A stretch of 12,328 nucleotides of DNA from an uncultured Tissierellia bacterium (GCA_902489375.1 CABTZP010000032.1:1-12328), one strand, 5' to 3'; counted from the stretch's first letter, positions 1 through 6,395 are shown. Notes: a model not told the origin generated them from the sequence alone. Made by a program: numbers and translations.

Positions 1-22
1 CAGACGTGTGCTCTTCCGATCT
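1..22. other. Illumina adapter remnant at left contig tip
   Basis: The first 22 bases match exactly the 3' end of the Illumina TruSeq read-2 adapter (the part ending GCTCTTCCGATCT). This is library sequence, not genome. It should be trimmed, and any reading frame that crosses it is artificial. True sequence begins at about base 23. The match is from memory of the adapter, but over 22 bases it is unambiguous. Confidence 0.96.
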
Positions 23-552
23 TGGATGTCGGTTTGCTCACAAAAGCCCGGATCCAGGTGCGAGAGGAAATGCCATTCTTCACCATTCGGTTTTTTGTAT
101 AAAATGGCCTCCCCGTCTTCTGACCCGAAAAATTGCCGGCTCACCTCGTATCCTTTTTGTTCCAGCGCCTTTTTCGCCTTTTGATAGGCCCTTTCACGTC
201 GTTCAATATATTCTTTGAGGTCCTTGTTCTCGATCGAATAGGCGTCCACTCTGGTTGCCCCGTCCACCAGTCCATTTCCGGGTGCGGAGAGGTCAGCGAT
301 CTTTTTCCAGTAAATATTAACCGGCCCCTCTCCGGTAAACATAAATCTGGTAATCGGTACCCGGTGATGGTGAAATTCCAATTCAAAATAGTCCGGGATC
401 TGATCTGCTTTTAGCGATTCATAAAGAAAGCCGTCTTCTTCAAAGCATTGATAAGATTCCAGCTGGGAGAGAAAGGCCCTTCCTTCTTCTATCGTTTGGA
501 ATAAGCCAATTTCTATGCCAAGCCCTTCCTGGTTGAATTCTAAGATGTACAT
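23..552 (-). CDS. Unrecognised soluble protein, 3' end missing, coupled to the histidine kinase
   Basis: This minus-strand frame opens at ATG 550-552 and stays open for about 176 codons until the sequence runs into adapter, so its C-terminus is missing. It starts MYILEFNQEGLGIEIG. The start overlaps the last 13 bases of the histidine kinase gene, and AAGGAG sits 5 nt upstream inside that gene, which points to translational coupling. The protein is acidic to mixed in charge, with no signal peptide or membrane span. It has a motif-like stretch FMFTGEGPVNIYWKKI near residues 70-85 and a charged helical segment rich in Lys, Glu and Arg (about residues 112-135). I do not recognise the family. As the third gene after a response regulator and kinase it could be a modulator or output of that system, which is inference only. 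Coding is supported by the long open frame, a good ribosome site and the tight junction. Confidence 0.82.
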
Positions 553-1898
553 CTTTTCTCCTTTTCTCCCTCATCAAAGGGGTCCTGGATCTTCATTTTA
601 AAAACAAAGGTCCCTTCTTTTTGTTCCAGCTGATAGGGGATTTGATCATGATCAAGCAGCTGACTGACAATGTATAGGCCCAGCCCGCTGCTGTTTTCCT
701 GATTCGAATCGAATTTCTCTTGAAAGCGCTCTTTTATCGGAAGATCATCTCTTTTCGCATCGGTATTTTCGATAAAAAACCAGCCCTGATCGGTTCCAAT
801 ATGGATCAGGCCCTTCTCGTCGGTGTATTTTACCGCATTGCTCAGCAGGTTGGACAAAATCATTTTTAGGGCGCTTTTCCCGATCCGTATTTTTTCATCG
901 GCCAGATCATTTTGAATGCGAATTTTCTTTTGACTGGCCAGGATTCCGTACTTTTTTAAGAGTTCATCCAATGGATCGCTGATTACAAGAAGCTCCTCAT
1001 TTTGTTTCAAATGGTCAAGAGAAGAGACGGTCAGCATCTGGGCAATGTTTCGGCTAAGCTCATCTACAATATCAATGCACTGGCCGATATATTGATCCCG
1101 ATCCTTATATTTTCCAATCTTGTATTTCATATTTTCTAGGATGATTTTAAGACTCGCGAGGGGGGTTTTGAGCTCATGGGAAGAGCCGCGAAAAAAATCA
1201 TATTTCAGCTGTTCCAGTCGGAGAACTTCCTGGTTTTTCTTTTCCAGATCCTCCATGGCCTGAAGAAGGGTGGAATAAAGGTCATTAATTTGCTCTTTTA
1301 ACTGCCCGACCTCATTTTTCGCATCCACTTTTAAGCGCGCTGTCTGATCCAGGGCCATCATTTTATCCGTAACTTCCTGAATTTCCTGAATCTGATCGCG
1401 AATGGACCGGGCATAAATGAGGGAGACCATCACCGAAAATAGAAGAGAAAAGGACAGAGAATAAGGTAAAATCCCAAGGGTCAGCGCTTTCGCCTCTTTT
1501 TGCATATCCGCTGTCGAAATAAACTGAACAAAGACCGGATCACCTGTATTTAAAAAGACTTTTCGCTCTTCGATCAAAAGGGAATTATGCTTACTTTGAG
1601 GGTCAATTTGGATCTCTTTTTCAATGGGAATTTCGTTGGAAGGTGTTTTTTCACGAACAAAGGCCTTAATTTCACTGGTTTTTGAGTAAAAATCGAGGGT
1701 CTTTTCCAGATCCGTTCGATCTTTTCCATTAAGGTTTTTGGAGATTTGGTCGGCTTTATTTTCAATTTCCACTTTTCTGGCCGATAAATAGATTTTGGGA
1801 AAGAGAAAGAAAACGAAAAGGTGAATGAGGATGATCAGGGCGCAAAGAACGGAAAAGATTTGCAGGAACATTTTGGGAAATATTTTTAAGTCTTTCAT
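540..1898 (-). CDS. Membrane sensor histidine kinase
   Basis: A 452-residue sensor kinase that should phosphorylate the adjacent response regulator. A first membrane span lies at about residues 10-36, an extracytoplasmic sensor segment at about 37-138, and a second span at about 140-163. A HAMP-like linker and coiled coil follow (about 164-230). The dimerisation/phosphoacceptor domain carries HELKTP with the active His at 241. The ATPase domain shows an N box (MILSNLLSNAVKY, Asn 354), a weak G1 box (ENTDA, near 377-381, where a D-x-G-x-G is usual), an F box (ERFQEKF) and a clear G2 box (SSGLGLYIV, near 403-411). NT at the G1 position is also seen in VanS-like kinases. The start ATG overlaps the regulator's stop as ATGA (1895-1898). 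The sensor segment is not assignable by eye. Next to a redox operon, a redox or envelope-stress input is plausible but unproven. Confidence 0.95.
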   Translation of the reverse strand: MKDLKIFPKMFLQIFSVLCALIILIHLFVFFLFPKIYLSARKVEIENKADQISKNLNGKDRTDLEKTLDFYSKTSEIKAFVREKTPSNEIPIEKEIQIDPQSKHNSLLIEERKVFLNTGDPVFVQFISTADMQKEAKALTLGILPYSLSFSLLFSVMVSLIYARSIRDQIQEIQEVTDKMMALDQTARLKVDAKNEVGQLKEQINDLYSTLLQAMEDLEKKNQEVLRLEQLKYDFFRGSSHELKTPLASLKIILENMKYKIGKYKDRDQYIGQCIDIVDELSRNIAQMLTVSSLDHLKQNEELLVISDPLDELLKKYGILASQKKIRIQNDLADEKIRIGKSALKMILSNLLSNAVKYTDEKGLIHIGTDQGWFFIENTDAKRDDLPIKERFQEKFDSNQENSSGLGLYIVSQLLDHDQIPYQLEQKEGTFVFKMKIQDPFDEGEKEKRCTS

Positions 1899-2548
1899 TT
1901 TCTCTCCAGCTTGTATCCCACATTTCGAATCGTCAAGATGCAGTCCAGTTCAAGCTTTTTTCTCAGCTCTTTAATGTAGACGTCAATCACCCGGTCATAG
2001 GGAATTTCATCGGTGTCCTTCCAGACATGATCAAGAATCTGCGTTCGGGTTAATGCGCATCCTTCATTTTCCAACAGATAGTTTAAAATTTCGAGTTCCT
2101 TGGCATTGACATCGACCGCCTTTCCCCTCACTTTGGCGGTATAGCTGGTAAAATTCACCTCGGTTTCCTGGTATTCGAATTTCTCAATCTTTCCGTAATA
2201 TTTTTTGATCAAAGAATCCACCTGCGCTTTTAATACCGGCAAAGAAAAGGGCTTTTCGACATAGCCATCGGCTAAATGGGTAAAGGCATCAATCTTGTAT
2301 TCTTCATCGCTAAAGGCCGTTAAGATCAGCACGGGCAGCTTGCTTGTCTTTCGAATTTCCTTTAAGACCTCCAGGCCATTAATAAAGGGAAGCTGAATAT
2401 CCAGGATCACCAGATGGATCTGTCCATTAAATTGAGAAAGGGCCTCTTTCCCGTCCTTCGCTTCGATGATATGGTAACCAAACTCGGATAAAAACGCCGC
2501 GATCCCTTCCCGGATCAGGGTATCATCTTCGACAACCAGTACGTTCAT
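1895..2548 (-). CDS. OmpR/PhoB-family response regulator
   Basis: A 217-residue two-domain transcription factor. The receiver domain (residues 1 to about 118) has the acidic pocket (VVEDD, Asp 8 and Asp 9), phosphoacceptor Asp 50 in LVILDIQLP, Thr 77 (LILTA) and Lys 99 (VEKPF). The winged-helix DNA-binding domain (about 125-217) ends in the typical VIDVYIKELRKKL recognition helix and RNVGYKLE wing. It is full length for the family. The start ATG is preceded by GAGGG at 5-nt spacing. It shares a 4-base stop/start overlap with the downstream kinase and lies 72 bp after the polyferredoxin gene, in the same direction and with no convincing terminator between, so read-through from the tlpA-like operon is likely. 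OmpR-family proteins bind direct repeats of about 10-11 bp period. Such a repeat is present upstream of the tlpA-like gene, and a single copy of TGATGAAATG lies just upstream of this start. Confidence 0.96.
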   Translation of the reverse strand: MNVLVVEDDTLIREGIAAFLSEFGYHIIEAKDGKEALSQFNGQIHLVILDIQLPFINGLEVLKEIRKTSKLPVLILTAFSDEEYKIDAFTHLADGYVEKPFSLPVLKAQVDSLIKKYYGKIEKFEYQETEVNFTSYTAKVRGKAVDVNAKELEILNYLLENEGCALTRTQILDHVWKDTDEIPYDRVIDVYIKELRKKLELDCILTIRNVGYKLERK

Positions 2549-2620
2549 AAGGCCCTCACTTCATTTCATCAAATTTTTTTCAAACAGACGATGCTTTAAA
2601 GATCATTGCTCCCTTATAAA

Positions 2621-3487
2621 TTATACTGAAAGATCGCCCTGGGGGCATTCTTTTTCCGCTGGCTTGTCGTAGGAGATGGCCCCCGTGGGACAGACCTTTT
2701 TGCACCGCCCGCAGCGGATGCACTCCAAATGGTTGCAGTTTTTGACCGGATCAATGTTCATTTGACAGACTTTTTTGCATTTTCCGCAGCGGACGCATCG
2801 ATTTTCATCCAGTCGGTAGCGAAGAAGGGAAATGGGGTTGAAGAGGGAATAGATGGCGCCAAGCGGGCAAAGATATTTGCAAAAAGGCCGGTAAATCACG
2901 ATCGATAGAAAAATCGTAAGGCCAAGAATGGCCCCTTTCCAGTAGTATAAAAAGCCGATGGCTGATCGCATCCCCTTATTGAGCAAAACCAAAGGAATGC
3001 CTCCCTCTAACATCCCGACTGGACAAATGAGCTTGCAGAAATAGGGCGATCCCTGGCCGATTAGGTCAACGAGAAATAAGGGAAGGAGAATGACAAAGAC
3101 CAAGAAAATGCCATATTTCACTTTCCTAAGCTGCCGATCTCCTTTGAATGTCTCCACTTTCTTAAAAAAGGGAATCTTGTGGAGGAGGTCCTGAATCAGG
3201 CCAAAGGGGCAAAGCCAGCCGCAAACGAACCTGCCAACCAGGGCACCGACCAAAAATAAGAAGCCAACCACATAGTAGCTGAAACGATAGTTTGAATTGC
3301 CCAGCACCGCCTGGAGCGATCCAATGGGACAGGCCCCCCTTGCCCCGGGGCATGAATAACAATTCATGCCCGGTACACAAAGTTTTTTTAAGTCGCCCTG
3401 GTAGATCTTTCCTGTCCTATATCCCGCAAAGTACGAGTTGGTCAGGATCATCCAAAAGGACTGAATAAGATGCCGAAAACGGTCCAT
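2621..3487 (-). CDS. Membrane polyferredoxin, NapH/NosR-like 4Fe-4S protein
   Basis: A 288-residue integral membrane iron-sulfur protein that probably passes electrons between the cytoplasm and an extracytoplasmic partner. An N-terminal cysteine cluster (C37, C43, C46, C53, around NCYSCPGARGACPIGS) is followed by about four membrane spans. These hold three CxxxCP motifs (C89/C93, C151/C155, C203/C207) characteristic of NapH/NosR-type proteins. Two ferredoxin motifs close the protein: C231-C234-C237-C241 and C256-C259-C262-C266, each CxxCxxCxxxC. The start is set at ATG 3485-3487 (MDRFRH), with AAGGAG 8 nt upstream. A longer frame with a TTG start at 3514 would overlap the preceding small gene and lacks a ribosome site. 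It lies third in the operon after a TlpA-like thioredoxin and a CXXC microprotein. The substrate is unknown. Reduction of the thioredoxin, in place of DsbD/CcdA, is my inference. Confidence 0.92.
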   Translation of the reverse strand: MDRFRHLIQSFWMILTNSYFAGYRTGKIYQGDLKKLCVPGMNCYSCPGARGACPIGSLQAVLGNSNYRFSYYVVGFLFLVGALVGRFVCGWLCPFGLIQDLLHKIPFFKKVETFKGDRQLRKVKYGIFLVFVILLPLFLVDLIGQGSPYFCKLICPVGMLEGGIPLVLLNKGMRSAIGFLYYWKGAILGLTIFLSIVIYRPFCKYLCPLGAIYSLFNPISLLRYRLDENRCVRCGKCKKVCQMNIDPVKNCNHLECIRCGRCKKVCPTGAISYDKPAEKECPQGDLSV

Positions 3488-3500
3488 GATCTGCTCTCCT

Positions 3501-3653
3501 TTATCCAATTCCAATACACTCCATACAGATGCGAATCGCTTTTTGGAGGACCGTCATCCCTTCTCCTCTCTGGATTCCATGATAAATCATGGCCATGGCC
3601 AGGCAAATGATAAAAAGGCTTATCCCCCGGCTTTTCATCCTCTTTTTTCCCAT
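3501..3653 (-). CDS. Small membrane-anchored CXXC protein, CD1871A family
   Basis: A 50-residue gene: ATG at 3651-3653, TAA at 3501-3503. The protein has a basic head (MGKKRMKSRG), one hydrophobic span at about residues 11-25, and a tail ending CMECIGIG with a CXXC pair at C43 and C46. The positive-inside rule places the tail outside the membrane. The layout and ending match my recollection of the clostridial CD1871A-family CXXC proteins, which are of this size and lie between TlpA-like and 4Fe-4S membrane protein genes, as here. It sits 12 bp after the thioredoxin stop and ends 13 bp before the polyferredoxin start, so all three are one transcript. AAGGA lies 9 nt before the start. An internal Met (start 3638) is an alternative. 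The likely role is a disulfide/dithiol shuttle between the iron-sulfur protein and the lipoprotein thioredoxin, which is inference. Confidence 0.85.
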   Translation of the reverse strand: MGKKRMKSRGISLFIICLAMAMIYHGIQRGEGMTVLQKAIRICMECIGIG

Positions 3654-3665
3654 CACGCGCCGTCC

Positions 3666-4823
3666 TTACTTTGCTTGGCCTTTGACCTTTTCAAGCTCGG
3701 TTTCGATGATCTTTTCCCAGCTCTTTCGATCCCGTGCGCCAGAATAGGTGTCTCCCACAATTTTTCCATTTTTATCCACAAAGAAGGTTTCGGGCAGGGC
3801 CTGAATGCCGTTCAAGCGGCCATTAAAATTTGTCTGATCGGGCAATAAAAAGGGATAGGCCGCTTGGGTCTTTTCCTGGATAAGCTTTGCCGTTTCGATG
3901 GCCTGCTTGTTTTCTCCCTGGTCATCCACCGCGTCCGTGACAATGCCAACGATATTAACGCCCTTTTTCTGCATTTCTTTTTGAAGGGCTGCTAATTCCG
4001 GGATTTCCCTAATACATGGCCCGCACCAGGTGGCAAAGACATTGACCATAGTCAGATCATAGTTTTCTAAATCTTTTTTGCTAAAGGCCTTTCCATTGAT
4101 ATCCTTTGTGACAACGCCGCTGATGTCGTCTCCCTTTTCCTTGCCATAGGCTATGGTATTTTCTAAATCTGATTTTTCGGATAAGACAAATCCGTTTTCC
4201 GGACGGTCTTTTTTCTCGATCAGTTCCATTTTGATCTTTCCGAATTCTTCCAAAAGGTCCTGGTCAGCGCCTTTTTTTGTGCTGAGATAGTAATCGAATT
4301 TTCCGTCCGATGATGAGCCAATCTTCTTATGATTTTCACATTGGCTAAGCTTTGTCAGGTCTTTTTCTGGCGTATTGGCTTTATACATGCCAATGACGGC
4401 AACCCGTTCCAGGCCATTTGCCCACTTTTCGTACCCATCACCCCGGGTGCTGATTTCTGCGTTTTTCTGTTCCTCTGTCATCTTCTGGAAGCTAAGCATG
4501 GCATAGTTCAGTTCCTGATCAGTCGGGCTTTGATCATCTAACATGGCCAGTTTTTTCGCTTTCATCTGTTCTTTGATCTTCTCAGTGAGCTGAAACGTAA
4601 GGCCCAAATATTCATAAATATATTCATCTTTTGCCTGGATCGTATATTCCGAGGGCTTAAAGGTCTCTTCCTTTTCCCCTTCCAGGCCATCTTTCTTTTC
4701 GACGCTTACGATTTGGCTTTGTTCCTGATTGCTTTTTTCCGTTCCTTTTTGACATCCTGTCGCGCTAAAAAGGAAACAGAAGGCAAGAAGTACTGATGTG
4801 GCTTTTAAAAGAATTTTTTTCAT
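3666..4823 (-). CDS. TlpA-like thioredoxin-fold lipoprotein
   Basis: A 385-residue exported thiol-disulfide protein. A lipoprotein signal peptide ends in SATGC with lipidated Cys 24. It is followed by a charged, low-complexity tether (about 25-58) and an extra domain of about 150 residues (about 59-210) that I do not recognise and that TlpA proteins usually lack. The thioredoxin domain (about 232-380) has the active site FATWCGPC (C267, C270), a cis-proline loop ALPETFFVD (Pro 344) and the inserted AlkyIHydroperoxidase/TlpA-type segment after VGIVTDAVDD. The start ATG is preceded by GGGAGGA. First gene of the operon, with promoter elements at 4912-4940 and a leader of about 80 nt. The expected role is reduction of extracytoplasmic disulfides or oxidised substrates, supplied with electrons by the two genes downstream. 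The function of the N-terminal domain is open. Confidence 0.94.
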   Translation of the reverse strand: MKKILLKATSVLLAFCFLFSATGCQKGTEKSNQEQSQIVSVEKKDGLEGEKEETFKPSEYTIQAKDEYIYEYLGLTFQLTEKIKEQMKAKKLAMLDDQSPTDQELNYAMLSFQKMTEEQKNAEISTRGDGYEKWANGLERVAVIGMYKANTPEKDLTKLSQCENHKKIGSSSDGKFDYYLSTKKGADQDLLEEFGKIKMELIEKKDRPENGFVLSEKSDLENTIAYGKEKGDDISGVVTKDINGKAFSKKDLENYDLTMVNVFATWCGPCIREIPELAALQKEMQKKGVNIVGIVTDAVDDQGENKQAIETAKLIQEKTQAAYPFLLPDQTNFNGRLNGIQALPETFFVDKNGKIVGDTYSGARDRKSWEKIIETELEKVKGQAK

Positions 4824-4911
4824 TTTGTCCTCCCTGAAACATCATCATTGAAGCGGGGGCCGCGTCCGGCTAATTTGATCGGTTTCATCGCCCCGTTTCG
4901 CATCGTTATGA

Positions 4912-4940
4912 ATCATAGATTACCCGGTCTTTATGAAATG
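4912..4940 (-). promoter_or_regulatory. Candidate promoter of the tlpA-like operon
   Basis: On the minus strand, TATGAT (4912-4917) fits a -10 element. With a 17-bp spacer the -35 position falls on CATTTC (4935-4940), a poor match to TTGACA. A good -10 with a poor -35 is typical of activator-dependent promoters. The ATGAAATG direct repeat overlaps the -35. The predicted transcript start is near 4905. Confidence 0.5.
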
Positions 4941-4951
4941 CTGATGAAATG
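4933..4951. promoter_or_regulatory. Direct repeat ATGAAATG-N3-ATGAAATG, candidate response-regulator site
   Basis: On the plus strand two exact ATGAAATG copies (4933-4940 and 4944-4951) lie 11 bp apart and cover the -35 region of the tlpA-like promoter. Tandem half-sites of 10-11 bp period overlapping a weak -35 are the usual arrangement for OmpR-family activators, and such a regulator is encoded in the same gene cluster. The 10-mer TGATGAAATG (4942-4951) recurs, on the opposite strand, at 2562-2571 just before the regulator gene. Confidence 0.45.
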
Positions 4952-4992
4952 AAAAAAGTTTTTTAAAATTTTTAAAGAGAACTTGCCCTTGC

Positions 4993-5040
4993 AAAAGGAA
5001 AAAGCGATGACCAATGAATTTCTCATTGGACACCGCCTTT
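4993..5040 (-). terminator. Rho-independent terminator of the ferritin gene
   Basis: Read on the minus strand, CCAATGA / TCATTGG form a perfect 7-bp stem around a 5-base loop (5011-5029). The stem extends with small mismatches into AAAGGCGGTG / CATCGCTTT. It is followed by a T-run (TTTTT, then TTTT after CC) in the minus direction. It lies about 100 bp past the ferritin stop and upstream of the tlpA-like promoter, so it separates the two units. Confidence 0.75.
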
Positions 5041-5142
5041 AAATAGAGGAGTCTTTGGGCTTATTGACGCAATTTAAACATTCTTTCATTTCAGCGGAAA
5101 AATCACTCTTGTCCGCCGATTCGGTTCGGAGGGTATTGTTTT

Positions 5143-5622
5143 TTACTTTCCCAGTTCCCGGTCGATCATCATTCTCGCCGAGATATTGTCCCGGGCCAAG
5201 GTAAATTGATCAACGATTTCACGGGTAATGTCTTCTTCTTCCGTTTGCTCGGCGATAAACTGGTGCATGAAAATTTCCGTGGCATAGTCATCGGCCTGCT
5301 TGGCTAAATCATGAATCTCATAGATTTTCTGGGAAACCTTCTGTTCATGCTCTAAAACCGCCTGGGCAACTTCCAAAGGTTCGCACTGGTTTACTTCCGC
5401 CATCTCAATATCGTGCAAAGTCGGCTTTACTCCCCGCTTATGCATAAAATCAATAAAGGCCTTGGCGTGCGCCAGCTCTTCCTCGTGATGCTTAGCCAGC
5501 CAGAGAGAATATCCCTTATAATTTTTGTCTTCCATCGCCAGGGAAAGACCGAGGTAAAGGTAAGCTGAATACAGTTCAAAATTAATTTGATCGTTTAATG
5601 CCTCTAAAATTTTCTGATCCAT
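5143..5622 (-). CDS. ftnA: Ferritin (non-heme, FtnA type)
   Basis: A 159-residue iron-storage ferritin. It oxidises Fe(II) at a di-iron ferroxidase centre and stores the mineral in a 24-subunit cytoplasmic shell. The ligands line up with E. coli FtnA shifted by one: Glu 16, Tyr 23, Glu 49, His 52, Glu 93, Gln 126 and Glu 129, in the blocks NFELYSAYLY, HHEEELAHA, EHEQ and EQTEEE. Length is normal. No Met at a heme-binding position is evident, which argues against bacterioferritin. The start is ATG 5620-5622, with GAAGGAGG at 5-6 nt. An extension to 5649 would run through the ribosome site. It is monocistronic, with its own promoter, an operator-like palindrome at the transcript start and a terminator. 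Metal-responsive control is likely by analogy. Confidence 0.95.
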   Translation of the reverse strand: MDQKILEALNDQINFELYSAYLYLGLSLAMEDKNYKGYSLWLAKHHEEELAHAKAFIDFMHKRGVKPTLHDIEMAEVNQCEPLEVAQAVLEHEQKVSQKIYEIHDLAKQADDYATEIFMHQFIAEQTEEEDITREIVDQFTLARDNISARMMIDRELGK

Positions 5623-5676
5623 AGGATCCTCCTTCGGTGGGTGATACAAATAACCTTTGTGCTTTTTTTCGGTTTT

Positions 5677-5712
5677 CTAACTTATTTTTACTAAGTTAGC
5701 GTTAGCTAGCTA
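5677..5712. promoter_or_regulatory. Palindromic operator-like element at the ferritin transcript start
   Basis: CTAACTTA (5677-5684) and TAAGTTAG (5692-5699) form a perfect 8-bp inverted repeat around 7 bases. It is followed at once by the perfect palindrome TAGCTAGCTA (5703-5712). The element lies from about +1 to +36 of the predicted ferritin transcript. The AAGTTAG half is reminiscent of DtxR/IdeR-type sites, so an iron-sensing repressor could bind here. An RNA hairpin in the leader is the alternative. Confidence 0.45.
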
Positions 5713-5718
5713 TTTGTT

Positions 5719-5747
5719 AGTATAGGCTTACATAAAATAAAAGTCAA
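5719..5747 (-). promoter_or_regulatory. Sigma-70/A type promoter of the ferritin gene
   Basis: On the minus strand TTGACT (5742-5747) and TATACT (5719-5724) are separated by exactly 17 bp, a near-consensus pair. The predicted start is near 5712, at the edge of the palindromic element, which suits repression by a DNA-binding protein. Confidence 0.72.
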
Positions 5748-5789
5748 TGAAAAAATTCAATCGAATGAAACACCTTTTGCGCATCGGAC

Positions 5790-5818
5790 TTGAATATTTC
5801 TCTGTTCTGAAATACTTT
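5790..5818 (+). promoter_or_regulatory. Weak candidate promoter for the ogt-like gene
   Basis: TTGAAT (5790-5795) and TACTTT (5813-5818) are 17 bp apart on the plus strand, 43 bp before the start codon. The -10 is poor. This is the best pair I can find in the gap, but it may not be the real one. Confidence 0.3.
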
Positions 5819-5861
5819 AAGTTTATCTTGCCTATTAAAAAAGAGGAGCAAAGGAAAAGCA

Positions 5862-6395
5862 ATGAATTTTATTGACCATTATCATTCTCCCCTCGGTGAC
5901 CTTTTGACGGTGGCTGACGAAACTGGCCTTATTGGCCTGTGGTTTAAGGGAGAAAAGGATTTTGCCCACTCTCTTTCCGCTGACCCTGCGGAAAGGCAAA
6001 CGCCAATCCTATTAGAAACTAGGCGCTGGCTGGATATTTATTTTTCTGGCAAGGACCCTGGTTTCCTTCCCCCTCTGCAATTCAAGGGTTCTTCCTTCCA
6101 GAAGGCGATATGGAAGCTCCTTTTGCAGATTCCCTATGGGCATACGACAACCTATGGAGAGATTAGCCGTAATTTCGCTGTAAAACAGGGCATTCGAAAG
6201 ATGTCCGCCCAGGCGGTCGGCGGTGCGGTCTCACATAATAAAATTTCCATCATCATCCCTTGTCACCGGGTGATTGGCGCGGACGGAAGCTTAACCGGTT
6301 ATGCGGCGGGGCTTGAAAAAAAAGCCCAGCTATTGGCTTTAGAGGGGGTAAGTTTGACCCGTCCTTATCTTTGGTCCTTCCCTTATATTGATTAA
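5862..6395 (+). CDS. ogt: Methylated-DNA--protein-cysteine S-methyltransferase
   Basis: A 177-residue suicide repair enzyme that moves the methyl group from O6-methylguanine (and O4-methylthymine) to its own cysteine. The N-terminal ribonuclease-like domain covers about residues 1-75. The C-terminal domain (about 78-165) has FQKAIWKLLLQIPYGHTTTYGE, a helix-turn-helix with SAQAVGGAVSHN, and the active site IPCHRV with acceptor Cys 134, then DGSLTGYAAGLEKK. The helix has AQAVG where human and E. coli enzymes have ARAVG, so the arginine finger is Gln. I recall the same in other Bacillota homologues. The start is ATG 5862, with AAAGG and AGGAG upstream. It is single-domain with no Ada regulatory domain. 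It is followed 59 bp later by a small winged-helix gene, possibly on the same transcript. Confidence 0.95.
   Translation: MNFIDHYHSPLGDLLTVADETGLIGLWFKGEKDFAHSLSADPAERQTPILLETRRWLDIYFSGKDPGFLPPLQFKGSSFQKAIWKLLLQIPYGHTTTYGEISRNFAVKQGIRKMSAQAVGGAVSHNKISIIIPCHRVIGADGSLTGYAAGLEKKAQLLALEGVSLTRPYLWSFPYID

Larger units (their letters stand above)
4824..5142. other. Intergenic region between ferritin 3' end and tlpA-like gene
   Basis: This 319-bp gap lies between two minus-strand genes. It holds, from right to left, about 100 bp of ferritin 3' untranslated sequence (5041-5142) with no convincing gene, the ferritin terminator hairpin (4993-5040), and the promoter plus leader of the tlpA-like operon (about 4824-4951). 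Nothing else stands out. Confidence 0.7.

Noticed and set aside
2549..2620. Separate promoter for the response regulator
   Set aside because: A TATAAT lies near the polyferredoxin stop, but no acceptable -35 stands at a suitable distance. Co-transcription with the upstream operon is simpler.
3488..3514. TTG start extending the polyferredoxin by nine residues
   Set aside because: It would overlap the CXXC microprotein gene and consume the AAGGAG that serves ATG 3485-3487.
5041..5142. Small CXXC peptide gene (MKECLNCVNKPKDSSI) downstream of ferritin
   Set aside because: Only 16 codons from its ATG, with no ribosome site and no longer start in frame. It lies in the ferritin 3' untranslated region.
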